Shown here piece after piece: positions 1 to 11,904 of a DNA stretch of 64,000 nucleotides (position 1 is its first letter; every line of letters begins with the position of its first letter). The position numbers were made by a program, and so were the translations under genes. The DNA is from Capra hircus (taxonomy: Eukaryota > Chordata > Mammalia > Artiodactyla > Bovidae): assembly GCF_001704415.2 (NCBI RefSeq), contig NW_017189763.1, positions 230,680 to 294,679 of the forward strand, read 5' to 3'. The notes beneath the pieces were generated by a model. That model did no database searches. It was not told where the DNA came from and was given only the letters and a program-made list of their open reading frames with translations.

Positions 1-722
1 AGCACAGAAAAATAAAGCCAGCCACTGTTTCCACTGTTTCCCCATCTATGTGCCATGAAGTGATGGGACCAGATGCCATGATCTTAGTTTTCTGAATGTC
101 GAGCTTTAAGCCAAATTTGTCACTCTCTTCTTTCACTTGCATCAAGAGGCTCTTTAGTTCTGCTTCACTTTCTGCCATAAGGGTAGTGTCATTTGCATAT
201 CTGAGGTTATTGACATTTCTCCTGGCAATCTTGACTCCAGCTTGTGCTTCTTCCAGCCCAGCGTTTCTCATGATTTACTCTGCATATAAGTTAAATAAGC
301 AGGGAAACAATATACAGCCTTGACGTACTCATTTTCTTATTGGGAACCAGTCTGTTGTTTCATGTTCAGTTCTAACTGTTTCTTCCTAACCTGCATATAG
401 TTTCTCAAGGAGCAGGTCAGGTGGTCTGGTATTCCCATCTCTTTCAGAATTTTCCAGTTTATTGTGATCCACACAGTCAAAGGCTTTGGCATAGTCAATA
501 GAGCAGAAATAGATGTTTTTCTGGAACTCTCTTGCTTTTTCGATGATCCAGCAGATGTTGGCAATTTCATCTCTGGTTCCTCTGCCCTTTCTGAAACCAG
601 CTTGAACATCTAGATGTTCACAGTTCACATATTGCTGAAGCCTGGCTTGGAGAATTTTAAGCATCACACTAGTAGCGTGTGAAATGAGTGCAATTGTGTG
701 GTAGTTTGAGCATTCTTTGGTC
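1..722 (-). mobile_element. BovB LINE fragment, cut by the window edge
   Basis: Read on the minus strand this is the reverse-transcriptase part of the RTE-type LINE BovB, and two open pieces of the protein remain (337-609 and 386-724). The 3' half lies outside the window. The copy stops at about 722, where L1 sequence begins, so it is 5'-truncated in the way usual for target-primed reverse transcription. The frame is broken and no active protein is expected. Confidence 0.9.
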
Positions 723-895
723 ATTAGGGAACTGAAAATTAAAACTACAGTGACATATCACTGCACTCTTATTAGAATGGCCAAAGTTTTAAACATTGAT
801 AAAACCAACTGCTGGGGAGGATGTAGAGCAACAAGGATTCTCATTCACTAATGGCGGCAATACAAAATAGTACAACCACTTTGGAAAGCAATTTG
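723..895 (+). mobile_element. L1 3'-end fragment (old)
   Basis: This matches the 3' end of ORF2 in mammalian L1 elements, including the familiar segment on annealing-like text around a gene-free 'cacttggaaagc' motif (seen near 880). It is diverged and non-coding. It directly abuts the BovB fragment on its left. Confidence 0.7.
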
Positions 896-1335
896 CCTCC
901 AGCATGTTAGGACTTAGACTGAACATCTAGTTCCCTAATTTTTCTGGCTGCTAACCAAAGGACTGGCTTCCAATCTACCTGTTTCTGAGATCTGATAAGG
1001 TCCAACATTACTTAGTCCCCTGATATGACAGAGTCGAGCAACAGTTTAAAACAGCATGCATTCTGAGCAAATGTGCAAATATCTGCCATAACTCCTCTTT
1101 CTGACTCAATGCACAGTGAATGGATGATACAGTTCACCTCCTATCTTCTTCTGAGGAGAAAAGGAATTGAACCAAACATCTAGTGCCCAAGCATTTCTTG
1201 CCAGTACTCAAAGAACTCTCTTCAATTTCATCTGTCTCAGAGTACTGATGGAACTTAGCATACTCTAGCTTACAGAGAACCACTAAGAACAAATATGGTG
1301 ATTTGGACACATAGAGTTTTTGTATTCAAGTGAGG
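896..1335. other. Unassigned stretch
   Basis: I see no open frame, splice-bounded exon or clear repeat here. A few phrases resemble old L1 5' sequence, but not strongly enough to call. Confidence 0.4.
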
Positions 1336-2230
1336 TTAATTTGTTATTAAATTAAAATAAAGTATTGCAAATAAACGATATTTTATGTAAGCCTCATGAT
1401 AACCACACAAAAATTACCTATAAAAGTTACACAAAAGAAGAAGTGAAAGGAATTAAAGCCTATCAATTCGGAAAAAATAAAAAGAAGAAAGGAAAGAAGT
1501 ACAAAGAAACTAGCATGACAGAAAATGGGGACAGAAAAACTATAATGTCATTTAAAAAATAACAGTAGTAAAACTTTCTTATCAATAATTATTAAATGAA
1601 AATAGTCTAAATTCTCCAATCAAAAGGAATATATTTAATGGCTTAATGGCTATAAAATAAGCTCCAACTTTACACTGTCTACAGGAAGCTCACTTCCCAC
1701 TGTCTACAGGAAGCTCACTTTAGATAATCATAGACTTTAAGTGAAGGGATAAAAAACATAGTTCACACAAATGATTATCAAAAGAGAGCAGGGTTAGCTA
1801 GACTTATATCACACAAAATAGACCTTAGGTCAAAAACTGTCTCTAGAAACAAAGATAGCCATTATATAAGGGTAAGTGGGTCAATTCACAAGGAAGATAT
1901 AATAATTATAAATGTATATGAATCCAACATTACATCACCCAAATATATAATGCAAAAATTGACAGGTCTGAAAGGAGAAACCAACAGCAATATAATAATT
2001 GTAGGACACTTCACTACTCTCAGTTTTAATAATGTATAGAACATCTAGATAGAAAACCAATAAAGAAACAACTGACTTATATAACACTATAGATCAAATA
2101 AATCTAACCGACATATACAGAATTTTCATTCAATAGTGGAAGAAAACATATTCTTCTCAACAGTACATCACATGGAATGTTTTCCAGAATTAATCACATA
2201 CTAAGTCACAAAACAAGTTTTAACAAATTT
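1336..2230 (+). mobile_element. Old L1, end of ORF1 to ORF2 endonuclease region
   Basis: The order of recognisable L1 segments (poly-purine linker, start of ORF2, endonuclease region) is preserved on the plus strand, but frequent stops and small gaps make it non-coding. It is the upstream part of one L1 copy that continues at 3981-4988 and 8431-8466. The interruptions are two BovB insertions. High divergence fits an old mammalian L1 (L1MA-like). Confidence 0.8.
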
Positions 2231-3305
2231 CAGTTCAGTTCAGTTCAGTTGCTCAGTCATGTTCGACTCTTTGTGACCCCATGAATTGCAGGACGCCACG
2301 CCTCCTTGTCCATCACCAAGTCCCGGAGTTCACACAAACTCATGTCCGTCGAGTCACCGATGCCATCCAGCCATTTCATCCTCTGTCATCACCTTCTCAA
2401 TCTACCCCCAATCACTCCCAGAATCAGGGTCTTTTCCAATGAGTCAACTTTTCACATGAGGTGGCAAAGTATTGGAGTTTCAGATTTAGCATCATTCCTT
2501 CCAAAGAACACCCAGGACTGATCTCCTTTAGAATGGACTGGTTAGATCTCCTTGCAGTCCAGGGACACTCAAGAGTCTTCTCCAACACCCCAGTTCAAAA
2601 GCATCAATTCTTCAGTGCCCAGCTTTCTTCACAGTCCAACTCTCACATCCATACATGACCACAGGAAAAACCATAGCCTTGACTAGACAGACATTTGTTG
2701 GCAAAGTAATGTCTCTGTTTTGAATATGCTATCTAGGTTGGTCATAACTTTCCTTCCAAAGAGTAAGCGTCTTTTAATTTCATGGCTGCAGTCACCATCT
2801 GCAGAGATTTTGGAGCCCCAAAAAATAAAGTCAGCCACTGTTTCCACTGTTTCCCCATCTATTTCCCATGAAGTGATGGGACCAGATGCTGTGATCTTCG
2901 TTTTCTGAATGTTGAGCTTTAAACCAACTTTTTCACTCTCCTCTTTCACTTTCATCAAGAGGCTTTTTAGTTCTTCACTTTCTGCCATAAGGGTGGTATC
3001 ATCTGCATATTTTCGGTTATTGATATTTCTCCTGGCAATCTTGATTCCAACTTGTGCTTCCAGCCCAGCGTTTCTCATGATGTACTCTGCATATAAGTTA
3101 AATGAGCAGAGTGACAATACACAGCCTTGATGTACTCAGTTTCCTTTTGGGAACTAGTCTGTTGTTCCATGTCCAGTTCTAACTGTTGCTTCCTGACCTG
3201 CATATAGGTTTCTCAAGAGGCAGGTCAGGTGGTCTGGTATTCCCATCTCTTTCAGGATTTTCCACAGTTTATTGTGATCCACACAGTCAAAGGCTTTGGC
3301 ATAGT

Positions 3306-3655
3306 CAATAGAGCAGAAATAGATGTTTTTCTGGAACTCTTCCTTTTTCCATGATCCAGTGGATGTTGGCAATTTAATCTTTGGTTCCTCTGCCATTTCT
3401 TTTCATTTTTTTAATTTCTACCCCACATTTTCTTTTTTATATAAATTTATTTATTTTAATTGGAAACTAATTACTTTACAATATTGTATTGATTTTGCCA
3501 TACATCAACATGAATCCTCCACCACAGGTACACACGTGTTCTGCATCCTGAACTCCCCTCCAATAAAGCAGAAATAGATATTTTTCTGGAAGTCTCTTGC
3601 TTTTTCCATGATCCAGCGGATGTTGGCAATTTGATCTCTGGTTCCTTTGTCTTTT
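3306..3655. repeat. Flanking direct duplication of BovB sequence (about 93 bp)
   Basis: BovB bases 3306-3398 reappear at 3561-3655 in the same orientation with several mismatches. Both contain the block 'gcagaaatagat' and the following 'tccatgatccag'. The L1 fragment lies between them. This is much longer than a usual LINE target-site duplication. Confidence 0.75.
3397..3560 (-). mobile_element. L1 3'-UTR fragment inside BovB
   Basis: The stretch has the antisense 3'-UTR text of ruminant L1 (T-rich start, then a block near 'catcaacatgaat', then 'gaactcccctcc'). It is a short 5'-truncated insertion. Similar fragments occur at 40881-41066, 48015-48167 and about 50790-50920. Confidence 0.75.
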
Positions 3656-3980
3656 CAAAAACCAGCTTGAACATCTGGAAGTTCACGGTTCACATATTGC
3701 TGAAGCCTGGCTTGGAGAATTTTGAGCATTACTGTACTAGCATGTGAGATAAGTGCAATTGTGTGGTAGTTTGAGCATTCTTTGGTGTTGTCTTTCTTTG
3801 GGATTGGAATGAAAACTGACCTTTTCCAATCCTGTGGCCACTGCTGAGTTTTCCAAATATGCTGGCATATTGACTGCAGCACTTTCACAGCATCATCTTT
3901 CAGGAATTGAAATAGCTCAACTGGAATTCCATCACCTCCACTAGCTTTGTTTGTAGTGATTCTTTTAAGGCCCACTTGAC

Positions 3981-4988
3981 TTAGAAAGATTAAAATAATA
4001 CAAAGTAGCCTTTCAGACCACAGTAGAATGAAACCAGAAATTGATAACAGAAAGAAAACAGGAAAATTGACCAATATATGGACAATACATGATACATTAT
4101 TGAACAACCATTTAGTTAAAGAGAAGTCAAAAGAGAATTGTAAAAATACCTTGATAAAAATAAAAACAAAACACAACATACCAAAACTTATGAAAAGTAG
4201 TTAAAGCAGTGCTAAAAGAGAAGCTCATTGTAATAAACACATTAAAAAAGAAGAAAAATATATATAAAAAAAACTGACCTTTATACCTCATGAATTTAGA
4301 AAAAGAGCAAACTAATCCCATGGTTGGCTAAAGGAAGGAAACAATAAAGATTAGAATAGAAATAAAGATTAGAAAAGCAATAAGAAACAGTCTATAAAAC
4401 TGACAGCTGGTGTTCTGAAAAGATAAAGAAAATCAACAAACTCATACCTAGATTACCTAAGGGAAAAAAAGAAGATGCAAATAAATAAAATTAGAAATGG
4501 AAGAAGACACATGACATTGGCCTATTTATTCACCTCATAAACAAAAAAGATCACAAGAAACTATTATAAATTTAGTATGTCAATAAATTGGAAAACCTAG
4601 AAGAAATGGATAAATTTGTAGAAAATATACAATCCCCCAGGACAAAACATGAAAAAATGGAAATACATAATATGTCAATAAAAATTAGGAGATTAACACA
4701 GTAATCGAAAACCTCCCAACAAAGAAAAGCCTAGGTCCAGATAGTTTCACAGGTGAATTCTACCAAGCACTTGAAGAATAATTAATGTAAATTCTTAATT
4801 TCTTCCAAAATAGGAGAAAGCACTTTCAAACACATCACCTTGGTGTCAAAACCAGACAGACATCAGAAGAAAAATGCAGGTCAATATCTGTAATGAACAT
4901 AGATGCAAAAATGTTCAATAAAGTACTAACAAAATGAATTTGACAGTGAATTAAAAGGATTAAACACCATGATGAAATGGGATTTACA
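3981..4988 (+). mobile_element. Old L1, middle of ORF2 (continuation)
   Basis: This continues the L1 begun at 1336-2230, now through the segment between endonuclease and reverse transcriptase and into the fingers region of the transcriptase. It has many stops and small deletions. It breaks off in the phrase 'gatgaaatgggattta', where BovB starts. Confidence 0.82.
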
Positions 4989-7900
4989 CTTGCTGTGCAG
5001 GCACAGGAGGGCCCAGAGGAGCTATCCCACGTTGAAGGTCAGGAATTGCAGCAGTAAGGAGATACCCCTCGTCCAAGGTAAGGAAGAGCGGCTGTGCTTT
5101 GCTGGAGCAGCTGTGAAGAGATAATCCACGCCAAGGTAAGAGAAACCCAAGTAAGATGGTAAGTGTTGCAAGAGGGCATCAGAGGGCAGACACACTGAAA
5201 CCATACTTACAGAATACTAGTCAATCTAATCACAGTAGGACCACAGGCTTGTCTAACTAAATGAAACCAAGCCATGCCTGCAGGGCAACCCAAGATGGGC
5301 GGGTCATGGCGGAGAGGCCTGACAGAATGTGGTCGACTGGAGAAGGGAATGGCAAGCCACTTCAGTATTCTTGCTTTGAGAACCCCATGAACAGTAGGAA
5401 AAGGCAAAATGACAGGATACCAAAAGAGGAACTCCCCAGGTCAATAGGTGCCCAATATGCTACTGGAGATCAGTGGAGAAATAACTCCAGAAAGAATGAA
5501 GGGATGGAGCCAAAGCAAAAACAATACCCAGTTGTGGATATGACTGGTGATAGAAGCAAGATCTGATGCTGTAAAGAGCAATATTGCATAGGAACCTGGA
5601 ATGTCAGGTCCATGAATCAAGGCAAATTGGAAGTGCTCAAATAAGAGATGGCAAGGGTGAACGTCAACATTCTAGGAATCAGCAAACTAAAATGGACTGG
5701 AATGGGTGAATTTACCTCAGATGACCATTACATGTACTACTGCAGGCAGGAATCCCTCAGAAGAAATGGAGTAGCCATCATGGTTAACAAAAGAGTCCAA
5801 AATGCAGTACTTGGATGCAATCTCAAAAATGACAGAATGATCTCTGTTCATCTCCAACGCAAACCATTCAATATCACAGTTATCCAAGTCTATGCCCCAA
5901 CCAGTCATGCTGAAGAAACTGAAGTTGAATGGTTTTATGAAGACCTACAAGACCTTTTAGAACTAACACCCAAATATGATGTCCTTTTCATTATAGGGGA
6001 CTAGAATGCAAAAGTAGGAAGTCAAGAAACACCTGGAGTAACAGGCAAATTTGGCCTTGGAATGTGGAATGAAGCAGGGCAAAGCCTAATAGAGCTTTGC
6101 CAAGAAAATGCACTGGTCATAGCAAACACCCTCTTCCATAAACACAAGAGAAGACTCTACACATGGACATCACCAGATGGTCAATACCAAAATCAGACGG
6201 ATTATATTCTTTGCAGCCAAAGATGGAGAAGCTCTATAGAGTCAAAAAAAAAAAAAAAAAAAAAAAACAAGACCAGGAGCTGACTGTGGCTCAGATCATG
6301 AACTCCTTATTACCAAATTCAGAGTCATATTGAAGAAAGTAGAGAAAACCGCTAAACCATTTAGGTATGACCTAAATCAAATCCCTTATGATTATACAGT
6401 GGAAGTGATAAATAGATTTAAGGGCCTAGATCTGATAGAGTGCCTGATGACCTATGGAATGAGGTTCGTGACATTGTCCAGGAGACAGGGATCAAGACCA
6501 TACTCATGGAAAAGAAATGCAAAAAGCAAAATGGCTGTCTGGGGAGGCCTTACAAATAGCTGTGAAAAGAAGAAAGGTGAAAAGCCAAGGAGAAAAGGAA
6601 AGATATAAGCATCTGAATGCAGAGTTCCAAAGAATAGCAAGAAGAGATAAGAAAGCCTTCTTCAGCGATCAATGCAAAGAAATAGAGGAAAAGAACAGAA
6701 TGGGAAAGACTAAAGATCTCTTCAAGAAAATTAGAGATACCAAGGGAACATTTCATGCAAAAATGGGCTTGATAAAGGACAGAAATGGTATGGACCTAAC
6801 AGAAGCAGAAGATATTAAGAAGAGGTGGCAAGAACACACAGAACTGTACAAAAAAGATCTTTATGACCCAGGTAATCATGATGATGTAATCACTAATCTA
6901 GAGCCAGACATCTTGGAATGTGAAGTCAAGTGAGCCTTAGAAAGCATGACTATGAACAAAGCTAGTGAAGGTGATAGCATTTCAGTTGAACTGTTTCAAA
7001 TCCTGAAAGATGATGCTGTGAAAGTGCTGCACTCAATATGCCAGCAAGTTTGGAAAGCTCAGCACTGGCCACAGGACTGGAAAAGGTCAGTTTTCATTCC
7101 AATTCCAAAGAAAGGCAATGCAAAAGAATGCTCAAACTACTGCACGATTGCACTCATCTCACATGCTAGTACAGTAATGCTCAAAATTCTCCAAGCCAGA
7201 TTTCAGCAATACGTGAACCGTGAACTTCCAGATGTTCAAGCTGGTTTTAGAAAAGGCAGAGGAACTAGAGATGAAATTGCCAACATCCGCTGGATCATGG
7301 AAAAAGCAAGAGAGTTCCAGAAAAATATCTATTTCTGCCCTATTGACTATGCCAAAGCCTTTGACTGTGTGGATCACAATAAACTGTGGACAATTCTGAA
7401 AGAGATGGGAATACCAGACCACCTGACCTGCCTCTAAGAAATCTGTATGCAGATGAGGAAGCAGCAGTTAGAACTGGACATGGAACAACAGACTGGTTCC
7501 AAATAGGAAAAGGAGTACATCAAGGCTGTATATTGTCACCCTGCTTATTTACCATATATGCAGAGTACATTATGAGAAAACCTGGGCTGGAAGAAACACA
7601 AGCTGGAATCAAGATTGCCGGGAGAAATATCAATAACCTCAGATATGCAGATGACACCACCCTTATGGCAGAAAGTGAAGAGGAACTAAAGAGCCTCTTC
7701 ATGAAAGTGAAAGAGGAGAGTGAAAAAGTTGGCTTAAAGGTCAACATTCAGAAAACGAAGATCATGGCATCTGGTCCCATCACTTCATGGGAAATAGATG
7801 GGGAAGCAGTAGAAACAGTATCAGACTATTTTTTTGGGCTCCATAATCACTGCAGATGGTGACTGCAGCCATGAAATTAAAAGACGCTTACTCCTTGGAA

Positions 7901-8428
7901 GGAAAGTTATGACCCACCGAGATAGCATATTCAAAAGCAGAGACATTACTTTGCTGTCTAATGTCCGCCTAGTCAAGGCTATGGTTTTTCCTGTGGTCAT
8001 GTATGGATGTGAGAGTTGGACTGTGAAGAAGGCTGAGTGCTGAAGAATTGATGCGTTTGAACTGTGGTGTTTGAGAAGACTCTTGAGAGTCCCTTGGACT
8101 GCAAGGAGATCCAACAAGTCCATTCTGAAGGAGATCAACCCTGGGATTTCTTTGGAAGGAATGATGCTAATGCTGAAGCTCCAGTACTTTGGCCACCTCA
8201 TGAGAAGAGTTGACTCATTGGAAAAGTCTCTGATGCTGGGAGACATTGAGGGCAGGAGGAGAAGGGGATGACTGAGGATGAGATGGCTGGATGGCATCAC
8301 GGAGTAGATGGACGTGAGTCTGAGTGAACTCCAGGAGATGGTGATGGACAGGGAGGCCTGGCGTGTTGCGATTCATGGGGTCGCAAAGAGTCGGACACAA
8401 GTGAGCGACTGAACTGAACTGAATTGAA
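4989..8428 (+). mobile_element. BovB LINE, near full length
   Basis: This copy runs from the GC-richer BovB 5' leader (about 4989-5530), through the endonuclease and transcriptase regions, to the 'ctgaactgaactgaa' tail at about 8411-8428. Its length of 3.4 kb is close to a full element. The L1 it entered stops at about 4988 and resumes at 8431, which fixes both borders to within a few bases. A poly(A) run of about 23 bases at 6244-6266 interrupts the coding region. I could not identify a target-site duplication. Confidence 0.93.
5540..8271 (+). pseudogene. BovB ORF (endonuclease-reverse transcriptase), broken
   Basis: In an active BovB this single protein has an N-terminal apurinic-type endonuclease that nicks target DNA and a reverse transcriptase that copies the RNA at the nick. 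Here the pieces lie in several frames: endonuclease at 5648-6004 and 6062-6283, linker at 6330-6608 and 6517-6933, transcriptase at 6946-7437 and 7386-7862, and C-terminal region at 7834-8043 and 8071-8271. The catalytic YADD codons are at 7644-7655. Frameshifts, internal stops (for example at 6002-6004) and the A-run at 6244 mean that no full protein can be made. Confidence 0.9.
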
Positions 8429-8430
8429 CA

Positions 8431-8466
8431 GATGCAAAGATGATCAACATATACAAATTAATGTGA
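8431..8466 (+). mobile_element. Old L1, short continuation after BovB
   Basis: The phrase 'gatgcaaagatgatcaacat' is what follows 'gggattta' in L1 ORF2, so it is the downstream side of the BovB insertion site. The L1 match ends soon after. Confidence 0.7.
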
Positions 8467-8849
8467 TCTGTGGTATGATCTCCTAGTAATGCTGAAGACA
8501 TGGGTCATATGTGGTTTTATTTACACTCCTCGTTCAGTTTACTGCTTTGTTAGAGGCTAAATGAAAACTTTTAGATTCACATGGCCATCAATATCCTAGT
8601 TCTATGATCCTTTTCACTTTTAGATTCACATGGCCATCAATATCCTAGTTCTATGATCCTTTTCAGGTTTATGTTTAGAATTAAATCACACTATAATTAA
8701 CTATTAAAAAGATATCTTCTGAGAAATATATTTTCAATGATGTACCAAACAAGATTATAGAACATTTCTATTGCAAGAAATAGTTCTTGAAATGTGTTCT
8801 GCATATGTGTGGTTTCACCCCATTCTAAAGAAAATATATGCTAGCACAT
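8467..8849. other. Unassigned stretch with one tandem duplication
   Basis: I recognise no gene or repeat family here. It is AT-rich with no long frame, and the only structure seen is the 49-bp duplication at 8567-8664. Confidence 0.4.
8567..8664. repeat. Perfect tandem duplication, 2 x 49 bp
   Basis: Bases 8567-8615 are repeated directly at 8616-8664 with no mismatch that I can see. Both units begin 'acttttagattcacatggcc'. Identity this high suggests a recent slippage event or an assembly artefact. Confidence 0.92.
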
Positions 8850-8937
8850 ATTCTTTTTTCTCAGTTTTGTTAAGATACAGCTTATAAACATTCACCCTTA
8901 TAAAATGGCTTTAGTATGCTCACATGTACATGATAAG
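8850..8937 (-). mobile_element. Old L1 3'-UTR piece (first of three)
   Basis: This antisense L1 3'-UTR text continues at 9458-9707 and 10730-11635. Later SINE and BovB insertions split the copy. Confidence 0.6.
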
Positions 8938-9206
8938 TCACTTCTGCTGCTGCTGCTAAGTCACTTCAGTCGTGTCTGACTCTGTGCGACCCCATAGATG
9001 GCAGCCCACCATGCTCCGTCGTCCCTGGGATTCTCCAGGCAAGAACACTGGAGTGGGTTGCCATTTTCTTCTCCAGTGCATGAAAGTGAAAGTGAAGTCG
9101 CTCAGTCGTGTCCGACTTTTAGCAACCCCATGGACTGCAGCCCATCAGGCTCATCTGTCCATGGGAGTTTCCAGGCAAGAGTACTGGAGTGTAGTGCCAT
9201 TGCCTT
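8938..9206 (-). mobile_element. BovA2 SINE
   Basis: It has the dimeric BovA structure on the minus strand. The (ctg) repeat at 8945-8957 is the complement of the 3' cag tail, followed by two related monomers each holding the 'ggcaagaacactggagtggg' type block. BovA2 depends on BovB enzymes for movement. Confidence 0.9.
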
Positions 9207-9457
9207 CTCCAGATAAGTCACTTCAGGCATGTCCAATTCTTTGTGACCCTATGAACCATAGCCTGCTAGGCTCCCCTGTCCATGAGATTCTCCAGTCAAG
9301 AATACTGGAGTGGGTTACCAGTATCACCAGGTACCAGGAGGCTGCCAGTAGATCTCCTCCAGGAGATCTTCCTAACCTAGGGATCAAACCCACATCTCTA
9401 ACCTCTCCTACTTCGGTAGGTGGGTTCTTTACCACTAGTGCCACCTGGGAAGCCCAG
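9207..9457 (-). mobile_element. Bov-tA SINE
   Basis: On the minus strand it begins with the tRNA-derived head 'ctgggcttcccaggtggcac' (complement at 9438-9457), then the internal promoter-like region, then the BovB-derived tail. It directly abuts the BovA2 element. Confidence 0.88.
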
Positions 9458-9707
9458 TATAATCAGAGTTGTGCGACCACTGCTACAATCTAATTTTAAA
9501 ACATTTCATAATTCCAAAAGAAAATCTGTGTCCATAAGCAGTTACTTACCATTCCCCACCCCCCACCTCAACTTTCCAGCCCTAGGAAAACAGGAATCTA
9601 CTTTCTATCTCTAGAGATTTCCCTATTTTGGACATTTAATGGTAAATGGAATCATACAGTATGGAAACTTTTGTGACCATTTCCTTTTTTTAAAGAATGT
9701 ATTTTAC
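9458..9707 (-). mobile_element. Old L1 3' UTR (second piece)
   Basis: This continues the antisense L1 3' UTR, including the block ending in 'aatggaatcatacagtatg' at 9644-9662. It ends where the BovB tail begins. Confidence 0.72.
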
Positions 9708-9946
9708 TTCAGTTGAGTTCAGTCGGTCAGTCATGTCCGACTCTTTGTGACCCAATGAATCGCAGCACGCCAGGCCTCCCTGTCCATCACCATCTCCCGG
9801 AGTTCACTCAAACTCATGTCCATTGAGTCGGTGATGCCATCCAGCCATCTCATCCTCTGTCGGCCCTTCTCTTCCTGCCCCCAATTCCTCCCAGCATCAG
9901 AGTGTTTTCCAATGAGTCAACTCTTCACATGAGGTAGCCAAAGTAC
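9708..9946 (-). mobile_element. BovB 3'-end fragment
   Basis: This is about 240 bases of BovB 3' end on the minus strand, from the 'ttcag'-rich tail to the 'ggtagccaaagtact' block. It is heavily 5'-truncated. Confidence 0.88.
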
Positions 9947-10165
9947 TTAGGCAACAAATATTTATTGAATGGCTCTAATACAAAAATAATAACAATAAAC
10001 ATTTTATGAACATGGTTATTTCCCTTTGAAGAACTAATTATATATAGGCATATGGGGAGAGGAAAGATAATTGTACCAAATATTTTGGAATTAGAGTGTC
10101 TGTTTAAAGGGAAAAGTGTATGAATAATCATGAGATGAGCAGTTAGGGAAAATGTGACTACAATT
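9947..10165. other. Unassigned stretch
   Basis: It opens with 'caacaaatatttattgaatg', a phrase common in old L2 and MIR ends, but the rest cannot be placed. Confidence 0.35.
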
Positions 10166-10179
10166 CATCCCTATACTTA

Positions 10180-10493
10180 AAAAATATATATTTATTTATT
10201 TAACTTTGGGTTATGCTAGGTCTTCATTTCTTTGACTAGGCTTTCTCTAGTTGCGGTGAGTGGGGGATACTCTTCATTGTGGTGCATGGGTTTCTCATTG
10301 CGGTGGCTTCTCTTGTTGCAGAGAACAGGCTCTAAGCATGTGGGCTTCAGTAGTTGCAGCACGTGGGCTCAGTAGTTGTGGCACTGGGGCTTAGCTGCTC
10401 CATAGCAGGTGTTATCTTCCTGGACCAGGGATCGAATCTGTGTCCCCTGCAGTTACAGACTGATTCTTATCCACTGCATAACCAGGGAAATTC
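10180..10493 (-). mobile_element. CHR-2 SINE with target-site duplication
   Basis: This is a tRNA-derived SINE of the cetacean-hippo-ruminant CHR-2 type on the minus strand. It has the series of 'gtagttg' and 'gggctt' blocks and, at its right end, the complement of the head 'ggaatttccctggttatgca'. The 14-base sequence 'catccctatactta' flanks it at 10166-10179, and a near-copy lies at 10494-10507. Confidence 0.88.
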
Positions 10494-10729
10494 CATCCCT
10501 ATACTCTTAAAACAGTGTTTATTCATAACGCATTTTTAAATGAATGGTATGCAATTCTTTCTGTGTGACAAGTATGGATGGATACTAGCTAAACAAGAAT
10601 TTTATAAATTCATGTGTCTATATATTACACATATATAATTCACACACACATATAATGCCAATTGCACAAATAATTTAAATCATTATTTAGAAAACATACA
10701 ACTGAATATTAGAACTTCAAAAAAATTCA

Positions 10730-11482
10730 CTTACTTTTTAAATTTCAACTTGCGTGACTGGCTTCTTTAACTTAGCATAAAGTTTTCAAATTTCATCCAT
10801 GTTATATATATATGAGCACTTTATTCACTTTTATTGCCAAGCAGTACTCTGTTGAATGTATATACCATATTTTTTAATACATTCATCAGTTGGTGGACAT
10901 ATGGCTTGTTTCCTTTTTCTAACTATTATGAATAGGGCTGCTGTGAACATTGGTGCACAAGTTTTTGTGTGCACATGTTTTTAAATTTTCTTGGTTAGAT
11001 ACTTAATAGTGGAATTGCTGGGTCATAAGTTATTTCTAGATTTAACAATTTGAGGAACTGCCAAACTATTTTCCAAAGTGGTTGTGCCATTTTGCATTCC
11101 CATCAGCAGTGTAGAAGAGTTCTAATTTCTCCACATTCACACCAACAATTGCTCTTGTGAACCTTTCTGATTATAGCTAATCAAGAAGTGAGTATGATGT
11201 GATATCTCATTGCAACTTGGATTTACATTTCCCTGATGACTAAGGGTGTTGAACATCATTTCATGTGATTGTTAGACATTTGTATACCTCCTTTGTAAAA
11301 ATGTTAATTTAGGTACTTTTCTCATTGAAAAGACTAGATTGTCTATTGAATTGTAAGAGTTCTTTACATATTCTAGATACAAAGTCCCTTTTTCAGATAT
11401 ACAATTTGCAAAAATTTTCTCTCCCAGTCTCTCTAGAATATATATATGTGTGTGTGTGTGTGTGTATATGTATGTATGTATG

Positions 11483-11513
<31 letters not shown>

Positions 11514-11635
11514 TTTGTTTTCACATTCTCTGTGGTGTCCTTTGAAGAATGAAATTTTATAATTTTGATAAATCCAACTTAATTTTCTCTTTTTATGCCT
11601 ACACTTTTGGTATTATATCTGGGAAATATATATAA
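10730..11635 (-). mobile_element. Old L1, 3' UTR and end of ORF2 (third piece)
   Basis: The stretch shows typical antisense L1 text, including 'gtggaattgctgggtcata' near 11010 and 'tttccctgatgac' near 11229. It has many indels and is interrupted by a microsatellite at 11439-11509. It is the continuation of 8850-8937 and 9458-9707. Confidence 0.82.
11439..11509. repeat. Compound microsatellite (TG)n-(TATG)n-(TA)n
   Basis: Bases 11447-11466 are alternating TG, followed by several TATG units and then a run of TA. It is probably variable between individuals. Confidence 0.95.
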
Positions 11636-11904
11636 GAAATACAGGATACCTAAACTCACAGTCTCAAAGATTTGCTCTGTGCACATCCTTTATAATCATT
11701 TCTCTCCTGCTTTATATATATTTTTGATATTATGCAGTGTTTAACAATATAGTTTTTAGAGGAAATTTACCAGCAGCTTGAGCTTTCTGTATAAATAATT
11801 AGTAGCTAGCTTTACACAGTTATTAGCAAGTCTTTTCCTCTGTTTCCTATGATAAATACATCTTTGAATGATGCTTCTATGTTTTAGTCTCTTCTCAAAT
11901 TTAA

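Larger units (their letters stand above)
2231..3980 (-). mobile_element. BovB LINE, 5'-truncated, inserted in L1
   Basis: The repeated 'ttcag' tail at 2231-2250 is the BovB 3' end, and the minus strand then reads through the reverse transcriptase region to about 3980. Open pieces remain at 2683-3117 (with the YADD catalytic motif), 3154-3396 and 3655-4179. It sits inside the old L1, which resumes at 3981. A short L1 3' fragment interrupts it at about 3397-3560, and the BovB sequence on the two sides of that fragment is duplicated over roughly 93 bases. The protein is frameshifted and inactive. Confidence 0.92.

Noticed and set aside
8972..9493. A 173-codon plus-strand frame
   Set aside because: It is antisense to a BovA2 and a Bov-tA SINE and is a known kind of SINE-derived frame with no function shown.
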